From: CAZSAT01 sp964604675
Lineage (GTDB): Bacteria; Myxococcota_A; UBA796; CAJQPC01
Assembly (NCBI GenBank): GCA_964604675.1
Contig: CAZSAT010000066.1
Location: forward strand, 1-39,415
Direction: 5' to 3'
Length of the DNA: 39,415 nt
The translations under genes were made by a program, and so were the position numbers. Below the pieces are notes generated by a model that saw only the letters and a list, made by a program, of their open reading frames with translations, was not told the origin of the DNA and made no database searches. Below, piece by piece: positions 8,364 to 17,361 of the stretch (its first letter is position 1; each line of letters opens with the position of its first letter).

Positions 8364-8923
8364 CTCACCCACGGCGTGCCTGCGATCGCCAGGCGCCACG
8401 GTGCCTCGCGGTCTTCGGCGGTGGCGTAGTCCACGCCGACCCGCGGGCCGCTGAGCACGGCTTCCACCGGAGGAGCGTCGTGGCACATGAGCCCACCGGG
8501 CTGCCAGACCGGGTGGTGCGACCAGGAGGTGTCGACGCCGAGCGCAGCGCCGACCTTTCCGGGGCCCGTCAGCAAGGCCGGGCCTCTGAGACCTCGCCGT
8601 CGCGCCCGAACAGTGTCCAGCCCCTCCACCACCTCGCACGCCCTGATGAGCACGGCTGTGCCCGTGCCCTCGGGTTCGGTGACCAGGTTGAGCAGGTGGT
8701 GGATGCCGTAGCAGAGGTAGACGTAGGCTCGTCCCGGGGGGCCCCACATCGGCGCGTTCCGTTCCGTGCGTCCGGCGCGGCAGTGGTTCGCGCTGTCGTG
8801 CCGTCGGTAGGCCTCGACCTCGGTGATGCGCAGCACGACCTCGTCCCGGGCGAGCAACTTGCCCAGCAGATCGCGCGCTACCTCCAGGGTGCCCCGCGCG
8901 TAGAAGTCGGGCTCCAGGAGCAT
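8321..8923 (-). CDS. DNA-3-methyladenine (alkylpurine) glycosylase, AAG/MPG family
   Basis: Excises alkylated purines to start base excision repair. The 200-residue length fits PF02245. It starts MLLEPDFYARGTLEVARDLL and has ITEVEAYRRHDSANHC, in which the TEVEAY glutamate matches the catalytic residue of human AAG. Further family blocks are MWGPPGRAYVYLCYGIHH, LNLVTEPEG, AVLIRACEV and LTGPGKVGAALGV. The ATG shares one base with the stop of the upstream alpha/beta hydrolase (TGATG), so the two are translated together. It is the third DNA-repair-type gene in this 9 kb, after the ligase and the PolX-like protein, although they are not in one operon. Confidence 0.94.
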   Translation of the reverse strand: MLLEPDFYARGTLEVARDLLGKLLARDEVVLRITEVEAYRRHDSANHCRAGRTERNAPMWGPPGRAYVYLCYGIHHLLNLVTEPEGTGTAVLIRACEVVEGLDTVRARRRGLRGPALLTGPGKVGAALGVDTSWSHHPVWQPGGLMCHDAPPVEAVLSGPRVGVDYATAEDREAPWRLAIAGTPWVSQRRSLVPLESRHR

Positions 8924-9780
8924 CAGCCCGCGAGGAACTGCGCGGCGGGCTCGAAGACCTCGGCCCGCGCGGTGTGGCCGACGAACAGGTCGGCGTGGGA
9001 CCACGGGTCGTCGGGCCGGCCGACGGCCAGGTGCTCGCCGCCCGGGAACGCGGCGACCGCGGTGGCACAGGTGGCGGGCGGCGCGATGCCATCCCCGTTG
9101 CCTGTCACCACCAGCACGGGGCGGGGCCAGCTGGCGGCGGCGCGCCCGATCGCCAAGCCGCGAACGACCAGGTGCCCGTTCCGGACCCAGCGGCTGATCT
9201 CGAGGTTCATGCCCGGGGTCGGGTCCTCGACGATGGAGAAGAGCACGTCGGCTCGCTCCAGGTCGATGTGGTCGACGTTCAGGTAGATGCGGAGCAGCCC
9301 TGGGGCCAAGCGGGACGCCAGCGGCAGCGCAAGGCGTGCCTGGAGCTTCGTGCCCCTCATGGGCACCCGTCCGAGCAGGGGGCCCAGGCGCCCGAACGCC
9401 GCGATCCACGGTGGCTTCTCGACCCAGTCCAGCGGGCTGGCGAGGGCCACCACGCGATCGACCGGCAGGGCAGGATCGTGAGCGAGGGCGGCATAGATCA
9501 GGGTGCCCCCCAGGCTTCCGCCGACCAGGTGAACCCGCTCCGCGCCGGTCTCGGCCTGAACGTGTCGGATGGCGTCCGGCAGCTCGTCGAGCGCTCGAGC
9601 CGCCAGACCGTCTGCGGAGAGCTCCACGCGCCAGGCGTCGAAGCCGAACGCGTGCAGGTGGTCGAAGAGGCTCACGCCGTCGGGGTGCACCGCGACGATG
9701 TTGGAGTTCGTGGCGAAGCCGGGGATGCAGAGGACGGGAGGGGCTCCCGGACGCGCCAGCCGGGTCATCGCTTGTCGCAT
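8923..9780 (-). CDS. Alpha/beta hydrolase
   Basis: 285 residues with the alpha/beta-hydrolase order: an oxyanion region CIPGFATNSN near residue 17, nucleophile elbow HLVGGSLGGTL near 85, acid candidate in VTGNGDGIAPP, and a histidine in DPWSHADLF near the C-terminus. No signal peptide is visible, so it is probably cytoplasmic. The substrate cannot be deduced; remote similarity to PHA synthase/depolymerase-type hydrolases is possible. The ATG at 9780 is chosen because GAGGA lies four bases upstream; a second ATG at 9768 is an alternative. It starts 33 bases from the divergent subtilase gene, so both promoters share a very small region, and it is coupled to the glycosylase gene downstream. Confidence 0.88.
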   Translation of the reverse strand: MRQAMTRLARPGAPPVLCIPGFATNSNIVAVHPDGVSLFDHLHAFGFDAWRVELSADGLAARALDELPDAIRHVQAETGAERVHLVGGSLGGTLIYAALAHDPALPVDRVVALASPLDWVEKPPWIAAFGRLGPLLGRVPMRGTKLQARLALPLASRLAPGLLRIYLNVDHIDLERADVLFSIVEDPTPGMNLEISRWVRNGHLVVRGLAIGRAAASWPRPVLVVTGNGDGIAPPATCATAVAAFPGGEHLAVGRPDDPWSHADLFVGHTARAEVFEPAAQFLAG

Positions 9781-9813
9781 GGCGTCCTCGTGGTGGGCTT
9801 GTAGCATGGGCCC

Positions 9814-11325
9814 GTGAGCTTGTTGATCCCCCTTGCCCTGGCCCTGCCGATCGAGGACCCGGTCCGGGCTCGCGTGCACCCGGCGCTGTTGCACGGCGAC
9901 CACGTGCGCACCGTCGTGTACGAAGCCGACGACCCGTTCGACGTCCTGGAGGGCTTGCAGGCGCTCGGCGTGCCTGGCCTGCGGGGCGGCGCCCTGGTGC
10001 AGGCGGAGCTCGAGCCAGCGGCCATCCTGGAGCTGGCGGCGCTTCCAGGTGTCCGACGTGTGCGGCCGCCACACCGCGCCGCTCCCAAGACCGAAGTCAG
10101 CGAAGGTGTCGACGCCATCCTGGTGGACGACTGGCGCGTGGAGGGCCAGACCGGGGAAGGTGTTCGGGTGGCCATCGTGGACGTGGGCTTCGACGGCTGG
10201 GAGGCGCTGGTGCCCAGCGAGCTCCCCGACAACGTGGTCGACCACACCGACGGCGCCACGCTGGGGAGCCGGCACGGCGCGGCCGTGGCCGAGATCATCC
10301 ACGAGCTGGCTCCCGATGCGGAGCTGGCCTTCCACGCCTTCTCGACCGACGTGGAGTTCCTGGCGGTGCTCGACGAGCTGGCCGAGGACCCACCCGACAT
10401 CGTCAACGCGAGCATCGGCTTCGACAACGTCTACCCCATCGACGGGAGCTCGCCCTTCGCGGAGGCGGTCGACGTGCTGGCCGACGAGCGCGTGCTCTAC
10501 ATCGGCGCGGCGGGCAACGAAGCCGAGAGGTATGCCCAGGGCGCGCTCACCGACGAGGACGGCGACGGTTGGGCCGAGCTCGGTGGACTGGAGACGATCC
10601 AGATCTGGGCGACGGGCACCGCCGAGGCCCGGCTGCGCTGGTCGGAGCCCTTCGGGGAGGCCGGCGTCGACCTCGACCTCTACCTGTTCGACGACGAAGA
10701 CCAGCAGCTCGGCGCATCCACCGCGGCCCAGAACGGGAGCGGCGACCCCTACGAGGCACTCGAGGTCGACGTGGGGACCGCTGTGAGCGCCTTCGCCCGG
10801 ATCAAGATCGAGAGCGCCGACGTCCAGGGGCTGGAGGCCTGGCTGTACAGCCCGTCCGGCATGCACTCCGAGGCGGTGAACCCCGCCATGAGCCTGACGC
10901 TGCCTGCCGACGCCGAGGGGTGCCTGGCGGTGGGTGCGTGGCTCTACGACGAGCAGGTCCTGGCGTCCTACAGCTCCCATGGGCCGACGCAGGACGGCCG
11001 CCAGAAGCCCGAGCTGGTCGCGCCGAGCCAGGTCACCACCGTCACCTTCGGCACAGCCAACTTCTCCGGGAGCTCGGCCGCCGCGCCGCACGTGAGCGGC
11101 GTGGCCGCGCTGCTGGTCGACCGCAAGTCGCGGGCACGCCCGAAGAAGCTGCGGACGCTCCTCTACGAGCGTGCACTGGACGTGGGCGATCCCGGTGTCG
11201 ACGATGCCACCGGCCACGGGCTCGTGCAGGTCGTGGACCTCCCGTGTGGCTGCGCTTCGGCAGGCGCGGCGTCGTTCGGCTGGCTGTGGGCTACGCTGCT
11301 GGTCTGGAGGCGACGGTGCTCTTGA
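9814..11325 (+). CDS. Exported subtilisin-like serine protease (S8) with MYXO-CTERM-like tail
   Basis: 503 residues. A short hydrophobic N-terminus (MSLLIPLALALP) acts as a likely signal. The S8 catalytic triad is visible: Asp in VAIVDVGFDGWE (near 122), His in GSRHGAAVAEI (near 153) and Ser in FSGSSAAAPHVSG (near 420), with the oxyanion Asn in IGAAGNEAERY. An insert of about 120 residues between the Asn and Ser blocks (VDLDLYLFDDEDQ and following) looks like a beta-sandwich domain. The C-terminus has a Cys-Gly-Cys motif, a hydrophobic stretch (FGWLWATLLVW) and a terminal RRR cluster, the layout of myxobacterial surface-sorting tails. Outer-surface anchoring is inferred. The GTG start at 9814 is the only plausible one; the end overlaps the next lipoprotein gene by ten bases. 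Confidence 0.9.
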   Translation: MSLLIPLALALPIEDPVRARVHPALLHGDHVRTVVYEADDPFDVLEGLQALGVPGLRGGALVQAELEPAAILELAALPGVRRVRPPHRAAPKTEVSEGVDAILVDDWRVEGQTGEGVRVAIVDVGFDGWEALVPSELPDNVVDHTDGATLGSRHGAAVAEIIHELAPDAELAFHAFSTDVEFLAVLDELAEDPPDIVNASIGFDNVYPIDGSSPFAEAVDVLADERVLYIGAAGNEAERYAQGALTDEDGDGWAELGGLETIQIWATGTAEARLRWSEPFGEAGVDLDLYLFDDEDQQLGASTAAQNGSGDPYEALEVDVGTAVSAFARIKIESADVQGLEAWLYSPSGMHSEAVNPAMSLTLPADAEGCLAVGAWLYDEQVLASYSSHGPTQDGRQKPELVAPSQVTTVTFGTANFSGSSAAAPHVSGVAALLVDRKSRARPKKLRTLLYERALDVGDPGVDDATGHGLVQVVDLPCGCASAGAASFGWLWATLLVWRRRCS

Positions 11326-12434
11326 TGCTCGCGGCCTGTGGCTCGGGTGTCGAGGGCTGGATCCTGATGGCGGCGGGCGTGGTCGTCGACGAGTTCGGGG
11401 ATCCGGCGCCGGGCGCCGCGGTGTCCCTGGTCGCCGAGGACGGCTCGTTGATGGGCACCGTCACGAGTGGGGACGAAGGGACGTGGAGCATGCCCGTGCT
11501 GGTCACCGAGCTCGATGTGGCCGTTCCCGCTCGGATCCATGCCAGCCGCGCCGGCTACGTCGACGGGCTCACCTACACCGAGCTGCTGTTCTCCGAACCG
11601 TCCAAGGTCGCCTACGAGCTCTGGACCGGCCCGGGACAGCGGCTCCAGGCCCAGATCCGGCGCATGCCCCCCGTGCAGCTCATCGAGGACGGCGACGACG
11701 CGAGCGCCAACGGCGTGCTGCTGGATGCGCTGACCGGCCAGCAGGTGCCGCGCGCCCAGTTCGTCCTGCGCGCCGGCCTGCACGCGCCCGACACCGAGGC
11801 GATCAAGGGCCAGGGCTCGACCGACGCCGATGGTGCCTTCGACGTGGAGCTGGAGCCGGGGGTCTACACCGCCACGGTGGAGCCCTTCACCGGGTACGAG
11901 CTCTCGCGGTTTCCGGTGCGCGTCGTGCCCGGCGGCTGGCAGAACCAGGTGGGTGTGGTGGCGCCGCCCCCCGGCAACGGGGAGCTGATCGCGTCGGTGA
12001 GCTGGCTCGAGGGTGTGGTCGACCTGGATCTGCACCTGTCCGGCCCCCTCGCGGGCACCGACGACCCCAACGCCCGCTACAACATCTGGACGGGCGCGAG
12101 CCCCCACCCTTCGAGCGGCGATCCCGTCGCGGCGGTGGTCGTCGAGACCGGTCAGCTGGAGACCGCGGTGGTGTATGACCTGCGCGACGCGGGCGACTAC
12201 CGCCTCTCCGCGATGGACGCGGACTGGGAAGACACCGATGCGTCCCTGGCCCTCGGACAAGGGCGGGTGCTCGCCCAGGTGTGGCACGACGGCCGAACGT
12301 GGAGCGAGAGCGTGTCGCCAGGCGTGCCGTGCAACCTCTGGCGGGCCCTCGAGCTCGACATCGAGACCGGCGACATGATCCGCCTGCAGGAGTACGAGTC
12401 CGGCATCGAAGCGAGCGACAACATCCGTTTCTGA
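11316..12434 (+). CDS. Lipoprotein with carboxypeptidase-regulatory-like domain
   Basis: 372 residues starting MLLMLAACGSG: a lipobox with only seven residues before the cysteine. GGAGG five bases before this GTG supports the start, although a longer upstream GTG start is possible in the same frame. Residues 20-60 (AAGVVVDEFGDPAPGAAVSL and onward) look like a carboxypeptidase-regulatory/CNA-B-type beta-sandwich. A second such module may lie around 125-200. The segment from SWLEGVVDLDLHLSGP to about 300 resembles YfaP-type (DUF2135-like) domains. No enzyme motif is seen. It is probably an envelope or outer-membrane structural or binding protein, expressed with the subtilase. Confidence 0.8.
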   Translation: MLLMLAACGSGVEGWILMAAGVVVDEFGDPAPGAAVSLVAEDGSLMGTVTSGDEGTWSMPVLVTELDVAVPARIHASRAGYVDGLTYTELLFSEPSKVAYELWTGPGQRLQAQIRRMPPVQLIEDGDDASANGVLLDALTGQQVPRAQFVLRAGLHAPDTEAIKGQGSTDADGAFDVELEPGVYTATVEPFTGYELSRFPVRVVPGGWQNQVGVVAPPPGNGELIASVSWLEGVVDLDLHLSGPLAGTDDPNARYNIWTGASPHPSSGDPVAAVVVETGQLETAVVYDLRDAGDYRLSAMDADWEDTDASLALGQGRVLAQVWHDGRTWSESVSPGVPCNLWRALELDIETGDMIRLQEYESGIEASDNIRF

Positions 12435-12503
12435 CCGGTTTCAACGCCGAATCCCAGGCGGTCGGGTGGTGGTAGGGTGGCGGCGGCACCGACCCGACCC
12501 GCC

Positions 12504-13156
<653 letters not shown>

Positions 13157-13172
<16 letters not shown>

Positions 13173-13696
13173 GCCGGCTGGAAGCGCACGGGCTCGACGT
13201 CGGCCCGCACGTACAAGGGATGGCGCGGCTGCCCCGATGCGGTCGTGCCGAGGCACCACATCTCGGTGTGTGCCAGCCGAGCGCTCACGGCTCTCCACCG
13301 CGCGTCCCGAGCCGCGTACGCGCCCCAGCCGACCACGAGGCGGTCAGCCCGTCGGACCGCTCGGGCAACGGCCCGGTCGTTGCCGCTGCCGACGGGCCAG
13401 CCAGCCTGCTCCAGGGCTGCGGGCTTGGGACCGCGCCAGCCATACAGGTTCACCACCTCGATGGAGCCGAAGCCCCAGCGCCACGCGAAACCGATGCAGC
13501 GCCGGATGGTGGGGTCGTCGTCGTCGGCATCTGCGGTGGACGGGTTGAGCAGCAGCCAGGCCAGCCTCGGCGCGTCCCGGTCCCACTCGCGCCAGAGGGT
13601 GTAGCGGTACACCGTCGATGGATCGAAGGACGCACCCGTCCTCATCGGCCCCGGAGGGCGGCCCGACCGGTCACCGCGTGGCTGGGTCGTCACCAT
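13157..13696 (-). CDS. DUF1643 family protein
   Basis: About 179 residues. The family signature is clear: YRYTLWREWDRDAPRLAW, LLLNPSTADADDDDPTIRRC and GFGSIEVVNLYGWRGPKP, followed by VVGWGAYAARDARW. DUF1643 proteins are small, soluble and of unknown function. The start is uncertain: the ATG at 13696 gives MVTTQPRGDR, the ATG at 13645 (MRTGASFDPS) is closer to the usual family start, and neither has a clear ribosome site. It is transcribed alone, convergent with the fibro-slime gene and divergent from the gene at 13814. Confidence 0.88.
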
Positions 13697-13813
13697 CGCT
13701 GACACGGTGTAGCACCGGGAGCGACGGGGTTGCGCACCGCTGTATGGGCGGTTGCGAAGGGGTGCTTCGTCCAATATCTTCGCGGGCCCTCAACAGAAGG
13801 TCGCATCCGCACG

Positions 13814-14929
13814 GTGTCGCACGCGCCCTCCGCCATCTTCCCGGACAGCCTGGTCGCCGAAGTCCGGCGCCTGCCCGGTGCGCGGCACTCCTTCCTCAGG
13901 CAGCTCTGCCAGCCGGATGCCGACGTCACGCGAATCGCCCTCCGTCGGGCGGTTCAGGCCCTGCCGGACCCGGTCCGTGGGCGGGTCAGCGACCTGCTGC
14001 ATTCGGTCGACAACCGGCGCTTCTTCCAGGGCTTCGCGGAGCTGGCCAGCTTGATCACGCTGATCAGCACTGGGTGGACGGCGCTGGAGCTCAGCTGGCC
14101 CGGCCCGGTGATCGCGATGAAGCGGCCGGACGGCCGCCGGGCAGATCTGGTCGCGCTGGCGTTCGTGCGTTCGGTGCGGCCCACGGGCGAGGCCGCTGCC
14201 GTCGCGCGGCTCCAGGACACCCTCGAGCGCGTGGCCTCCGATCTCCGCTTCGGCGTGTTCGTGCGCAAGTGGTTGCCGCACGACTTCGACCCCGAGCCGG
14301 TTCGGCAGGCCGTTCAGATCTGGCTGCGCGAGGTGGCTGCTGGCGCCTGGGAGGGCCGCTACGCTGCGTACGAAGACGATGCCGTCAGCCTGGAGTTCGG
14401 CCTGACGGGCGAGAGCCGAGCGAGCGAGGACGACGACCTCGTGGCGTTCTGCGTCGGGCCGTTCGCGGCCGCACGGACGGTCGGGGTGCTGGAGTCGGTG
14501 GTGGTTCGCGAGCTCGACCGGCTGCGCATGGGCGCGCATGGCGCCGCACCGGTGGTCGTCAGCTGCGTCTCCGACCAGCCCTGGGACCTGAGCCGCGGCT
14601 ACGTGCGTGAGCTGCTCTACGGCAAGCCCCGCTGGACCACCTCGGCCACGGGCGGCCTCTGGGAGGCGGGCCTGTCCGCGGCCCGCGAGCCCTGCCTCTT
14701 CAAGGACAGCCTCTACAAGCACGTCGGCGGCTTGATGATGCTGGAGCGGCCGGTCGGGGTGCCGCTCGCGGTCTCGGGTCGGGTGTACTCCAACCCCTTC
14801 TCCCAGGCGGCCGTGGGCGCGTCGGACGTCGGGCTGGCGGTGCTCGCGCAGCGGCGCATGGATGGCAGCGAGCCGGTGATCGGTTGGCATGAGGCCCAGG
14901 CACCGCTGGTTCGCCTGGGAGCTCGCTGA
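13814..14929 (+). CDS. Uncharacterised soluble protein, first gene of the thymidine kinase cluster
   Basis: 371 residues, not recognised. The GTG start at 13814 (MSHAPSAIFPDSLVAEVRRL) is preceded by AGAAGG, but with a long spacer. An earlier GTG/ATG-type start at 13730 exists but would overlap the divergent gene's upstream region. The protein lacks a signal peptide and membrane segments. It has an N-terminal Arg-rich helical region and an alpha/beta middle part with FGVFVRKWLPHDFDPEP and VVVSCVSDQPWDL. Its stop is directly followed by the thymidine kinase GTG (TGAGTG), so the two are co-translated. Confidence 0.72.
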   Translation: MSHAPSAIFPDSLVAEVRRLPGARHSFLRQLCQPDADVTRIALRRAVQALPDPVRGRVSDLLHSVDNRRFFQGFAELASLITLISTGWTALELSWPGPVIAMKRPDGRRADLVALAFVRSVRPTGEAAAVARLQDTLERVASDLRFGVFVRKWLPHDFDPEPVRQAVQIWLREVAAGAWEGRYAAYEDDAVSLEFGLTGESRASEDDDLVAFCVGPFAAARTVGVLESVVVRELDRLRMGAHGAAPVVVSCVSDQPWDLSRGYVRELLYGKPRWTTSATGGLWEAGLSAAREPCLFKDSLYKHVGGLMMLERPVGVPLAVSGRVYSNPFSQAAVGASDVGLAVLAQRRMDGSEPVIGWHEAQAPLVRLGAR

Positions 14930-15541
14930 GTGGACCCGCTCCCTTCCGGCATCGGCTGGCTCGAGGTCGTCACGGGCTGCATGTTCAGCGGCAAGACCGA
15001 GGAGTTGATCCGTCGTGTGCGTCGCGCCATGTACGCCCGGCAGCCGGTGGTCGTCTTCAAGCCCGGCATCGACGACCGGTACAGCATCGACAGCGTCGGC
15101 AGCCACTCGGGGCAGACGCTCAAGAGCTTCCAGATCGAACACGCGCGGCAGATCCCGCAGCTGGTCGGCAACGCCAAGGTGGTCGCCATCGACGAGGTGC
15201 ACTTCATCGGCGCCGACATCGTCGACATCGTCGAGGCCCTGGCGAACGAGGGACGACGGGTCATCTGCGCCGGCTTGGACCTCGACTACATGGGGCGGCC
15301 CTTCGAACCCATGCCCCAGCTCTTGTGCCTGGCGGAGTACATCACCAAGAACCTCGCGATCTGCATGACGTGTGGCAACCCCGCTGACCGCAGCCAGCGA
15401 TTGCTCGACTCCGATGCGCGCATCCTGGTCGGCGCCGCCGAGATGTACGAGGCCCGCTGCCGGGCTCACTGGTCGCCGGATAGGGATGCGGGTCGCCAGT
15501 CGCAGCTGCCCCTGGGTCCGAACCTCGCGGAGAACGCATGA
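14930..15541 (+). CDS. tdk: Thymidine kinase, type II
   Basis: Phosphorylates thymidine with ATP in pyrimidine salvage. 203 residues, normal for the type II family. The P-loop is GCMFSGKTEEL near residue 17, followed by a Walker B-like AIDEVHFIG near 87 and the lasso-loop region with RVICAGLDLDYMGRPFEPMP. A zinc-binding set is formed by CMTCGNPADR and YEARCRAHW. The GTG start follows the upstream stop without a gap, and the stop overlaps the next ATG (ATGA). Confidence 0.97.
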   Translation: MDPLPSGIGWLEVVTGCMFSGKTEELIRRVRRAMYARQPVVVFKPGIDDRYSIDSVGSHSGQTLKSFQIEHARQIPQLVGNAKVVAIDEVHFIGADIVDIVEALANEGRRVICAGLDLDYMGRPFEPMPQLLCLAEYITKNLAICMTCGNPADRSQRLLDSDARILVGAAEMYEARCRAHWSPDRDAGRQSQLPLGPNLAENA

Positions 15542-17361
15542 TCCTCGCCTCGTTGTTGACGCTCAGCTCCCCGGCGAATGCCGCCGTGCAGGGCAGGGTG
15601 CGCGCCTCCTCCGAGAAGATCGATCGTGAGAACGACGTGTCGTTCGAGGCCGAAGCCGTGGCCGATGGCCTGCTCGGTACCTCCTGGGCGGAGTCCGAGG
15701 ACGGCTACGGCGAGGGCAGCTGGATCGAGCTCGACCTCGGCACCACGCGTGAGGTGTCCACGGTCAGCCTGTGGCCGGGCAACCTGAGCGAGGGGGCCAA
15801 GTCCTTCAAGGAATACAGCCGTCCCCGAACGGTTCGAATCAGCCTGCACGGCGCCGGCAAGGCCGATGAGGTGGTGGTCGAGAAGGTCCTCGAGGACAAG
15901 ATGGAGCGCCTCGACCTGGAGGTGGCCGGCAAGGGCCGCAAGCTCCGCGTCGAGGTGCTGGAGGTCTACGAAGGCATCGTCTTCTCGGACCTGCACATCG
16001 CCGAGGTCGCGCTCGACTTCGAGCAGAGCGACGACCACATCCGCGCGCTGGTCGAGTGGTACCTCTCCGACAGCACCGCGGACGACTACGGCATCCACGA
16101 AGCCGGTGTGAAGGCCCTCTACAGCGACATCAAGAGCCAGGAGTTCGGCGACGACGAGTCGCTGGCCACGCTCATGGACATGGCGGCCGACGGTCCCTCG
16201 TACGTGCGCGCTCAGCTTCCGCGGCTGGTCGACATCGGCTACCGCGCCGCCGCGGTGAGGCCGGATCAGATCTCGGTCGAGGCCCTGCTCAAGCTGAAGG
16301 ATCCCAACGCCATCCCCGCGCTCGAGCTGGCCCGACTGCGCTCGTACGGGGAGGAAGCCGCCGTGTTCGAAGAGCGCGTGGAGATCTTCCGCGCCTACCA
16401 GGAGCTCATCGGCGGTGGCGCCTTCTCGATCCCGCCCTGGGGTGCCAGCGGCTGGGAGCGAGGCGCCCTCCAGAGCTTCGGCGAGCCCCTGCCGATCGAG
16501 GTCGACCTCGATGGTCGCGTGTACGTCGCCGACATCGGCAACAGCCGCGTGCAGCGCTTTCGGCGTGACGGGGTGGTCGACCGCCAGTGGGGCCCCGAAG
16601 CCGACATCACCAACGTCTGGCTGCAGCGGGGTCGCCCGTGGCACGTGTCGGGGGCCGGTCCAGGCACCACCCCCGGCACCTTCTCGAACCCGCTCGACCT
16701 GGTCTTGCTCGAGGACAAGAAGCTCGGCACCTACATGGCCGTGCTCGACAGCAACCGTCGGGTGCAGGTCTTCGACGCTGCGGGCAACCACGTGGTGGAG
16801 TGGACGGTCGACACCAGCCGTGAGCTCGAGGACGGCGTGGGCGGCGAGGCCTACATCGCCTGGATTCCCAAGAAGAAGGCCCTCTACGTGGTCTGGGGCG
16901 ACGAGCTGTTCGCCTACGCCTACCCGAGCGGTGAACGGCTCGGCTCGTGGGAGCTCAAGGACGGCACCCCGCACGCGGTGGAGGCGACCAAGAACGGCAA
17001 GCTGATGATGGCCTACGGCAAGCAGATCGTGCTCTACGACCTGGATGGCTTCCGGCACGGCACGATCCTCGACAAGGAGCACCTCGGGACCGGGTACGAG
17101 GACATGGACATCACGCTGGACGAGAACAAGAAGCTCTGGGTCGTCACCGACCAGGGCATCGCCTACAAGTTCAAGGCCACGATCAAGGGCACGTGGAAGG
17201 TCGACTACGCCGCGCGCGTCAGCCGCACGAGCCTCGACAATCCGCGTGTGGCCGTGCACGACGAGATCATCTACTGCGTGGACAACGACCGCATCATCCG
17301 GCTGGACGCGTTGCAGGCCAAGATGGACGCCGATGCGGAGGCGGCGGCGAGCGCGCCGTGA
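15538..17361 (+). CDS. Exported protein with discoidin-like domain and NHL-type beta-propeller
   Basis: 607 residues. The N-terminus MILASLLTLSSPANAAVQ is a short signal peptide with an ANA-A cleavage-like site and no positive charge. Residues 20-165 resemble a discoidin/F5-8-type C carbohydrate-binding fold (LGTSWAESEDGYGEGSW, ELDLGTTREVSTVSLWPGN). A helical segment spans about 170-285. Residues 295-600 contain NHL/beta-propeller blades such as LPIEVDLDGRVYVADIGNSR, MAVLDSNRRVQVFDAAGNHV and MDITLDENKKLWVVTDQG. The role is unknown, plausibly a periplasmic or surface binding scaffold. The stop overlaps the GTG of the following lipoprotein gene (GTGA). Confidence 0.82.
   Translation: MILASLLTLSSPANAAVQGRVRASSEKIDRENDVSFEAEAVADGLLGTSWAESEDGYGEGSWIELDLGTTREVSTVSLWPGNLSEGAKSFKEYSRPRTVRISLHGAGKADEVVVEKVLEDKMERLDLEVAGKGRKLRVEVLEVYEGIVFSDLHIAEVALDFEQSDDHIRALVEWYLSDSTADDYGIHEAGVKALYSDIKSQEFGDDESLATLMDMAADGPSYVRAQLPRLVDIGYRAAAVRPDQISVEALLKLKDPNAIPALELARLRSYGEEAAVFEERVEIFRAYQELIGGGAFSIPPWGASGWERGALQSFGEPLPIEVDLDGRVYVADIGNSRVQRFRRDGVVDRQWGPEADITNVWLQRGRPWHVSGAGPGTTPGTFSNPLDLVLLEDKKLGTYMAVLDSNRRVQVFDAAGNHVVEWTVDTSRELEDGVGGEAYIAWIPKKKALYVVWGDELFAYAYPSGERLGSWELKDGTPHAVEATKNGKLMMAYGKQIVLYDLDGFRHGTILDKEHLGTGYEDMDITLDENKKLWVVTDQGIAYKFKATIKGTWKVDYAARVSRTSLDNPRVAVHDEIIYCVDNDRIIRLDALQAKMDADAEAAASAP

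Noticed and set aside
6333..9092. 919-codon minus-strand frame
   Set aside because: It covers the PolX PHP domain and membrane protein on the opposite strand and reads as His/Arg/Gln-rich noise.
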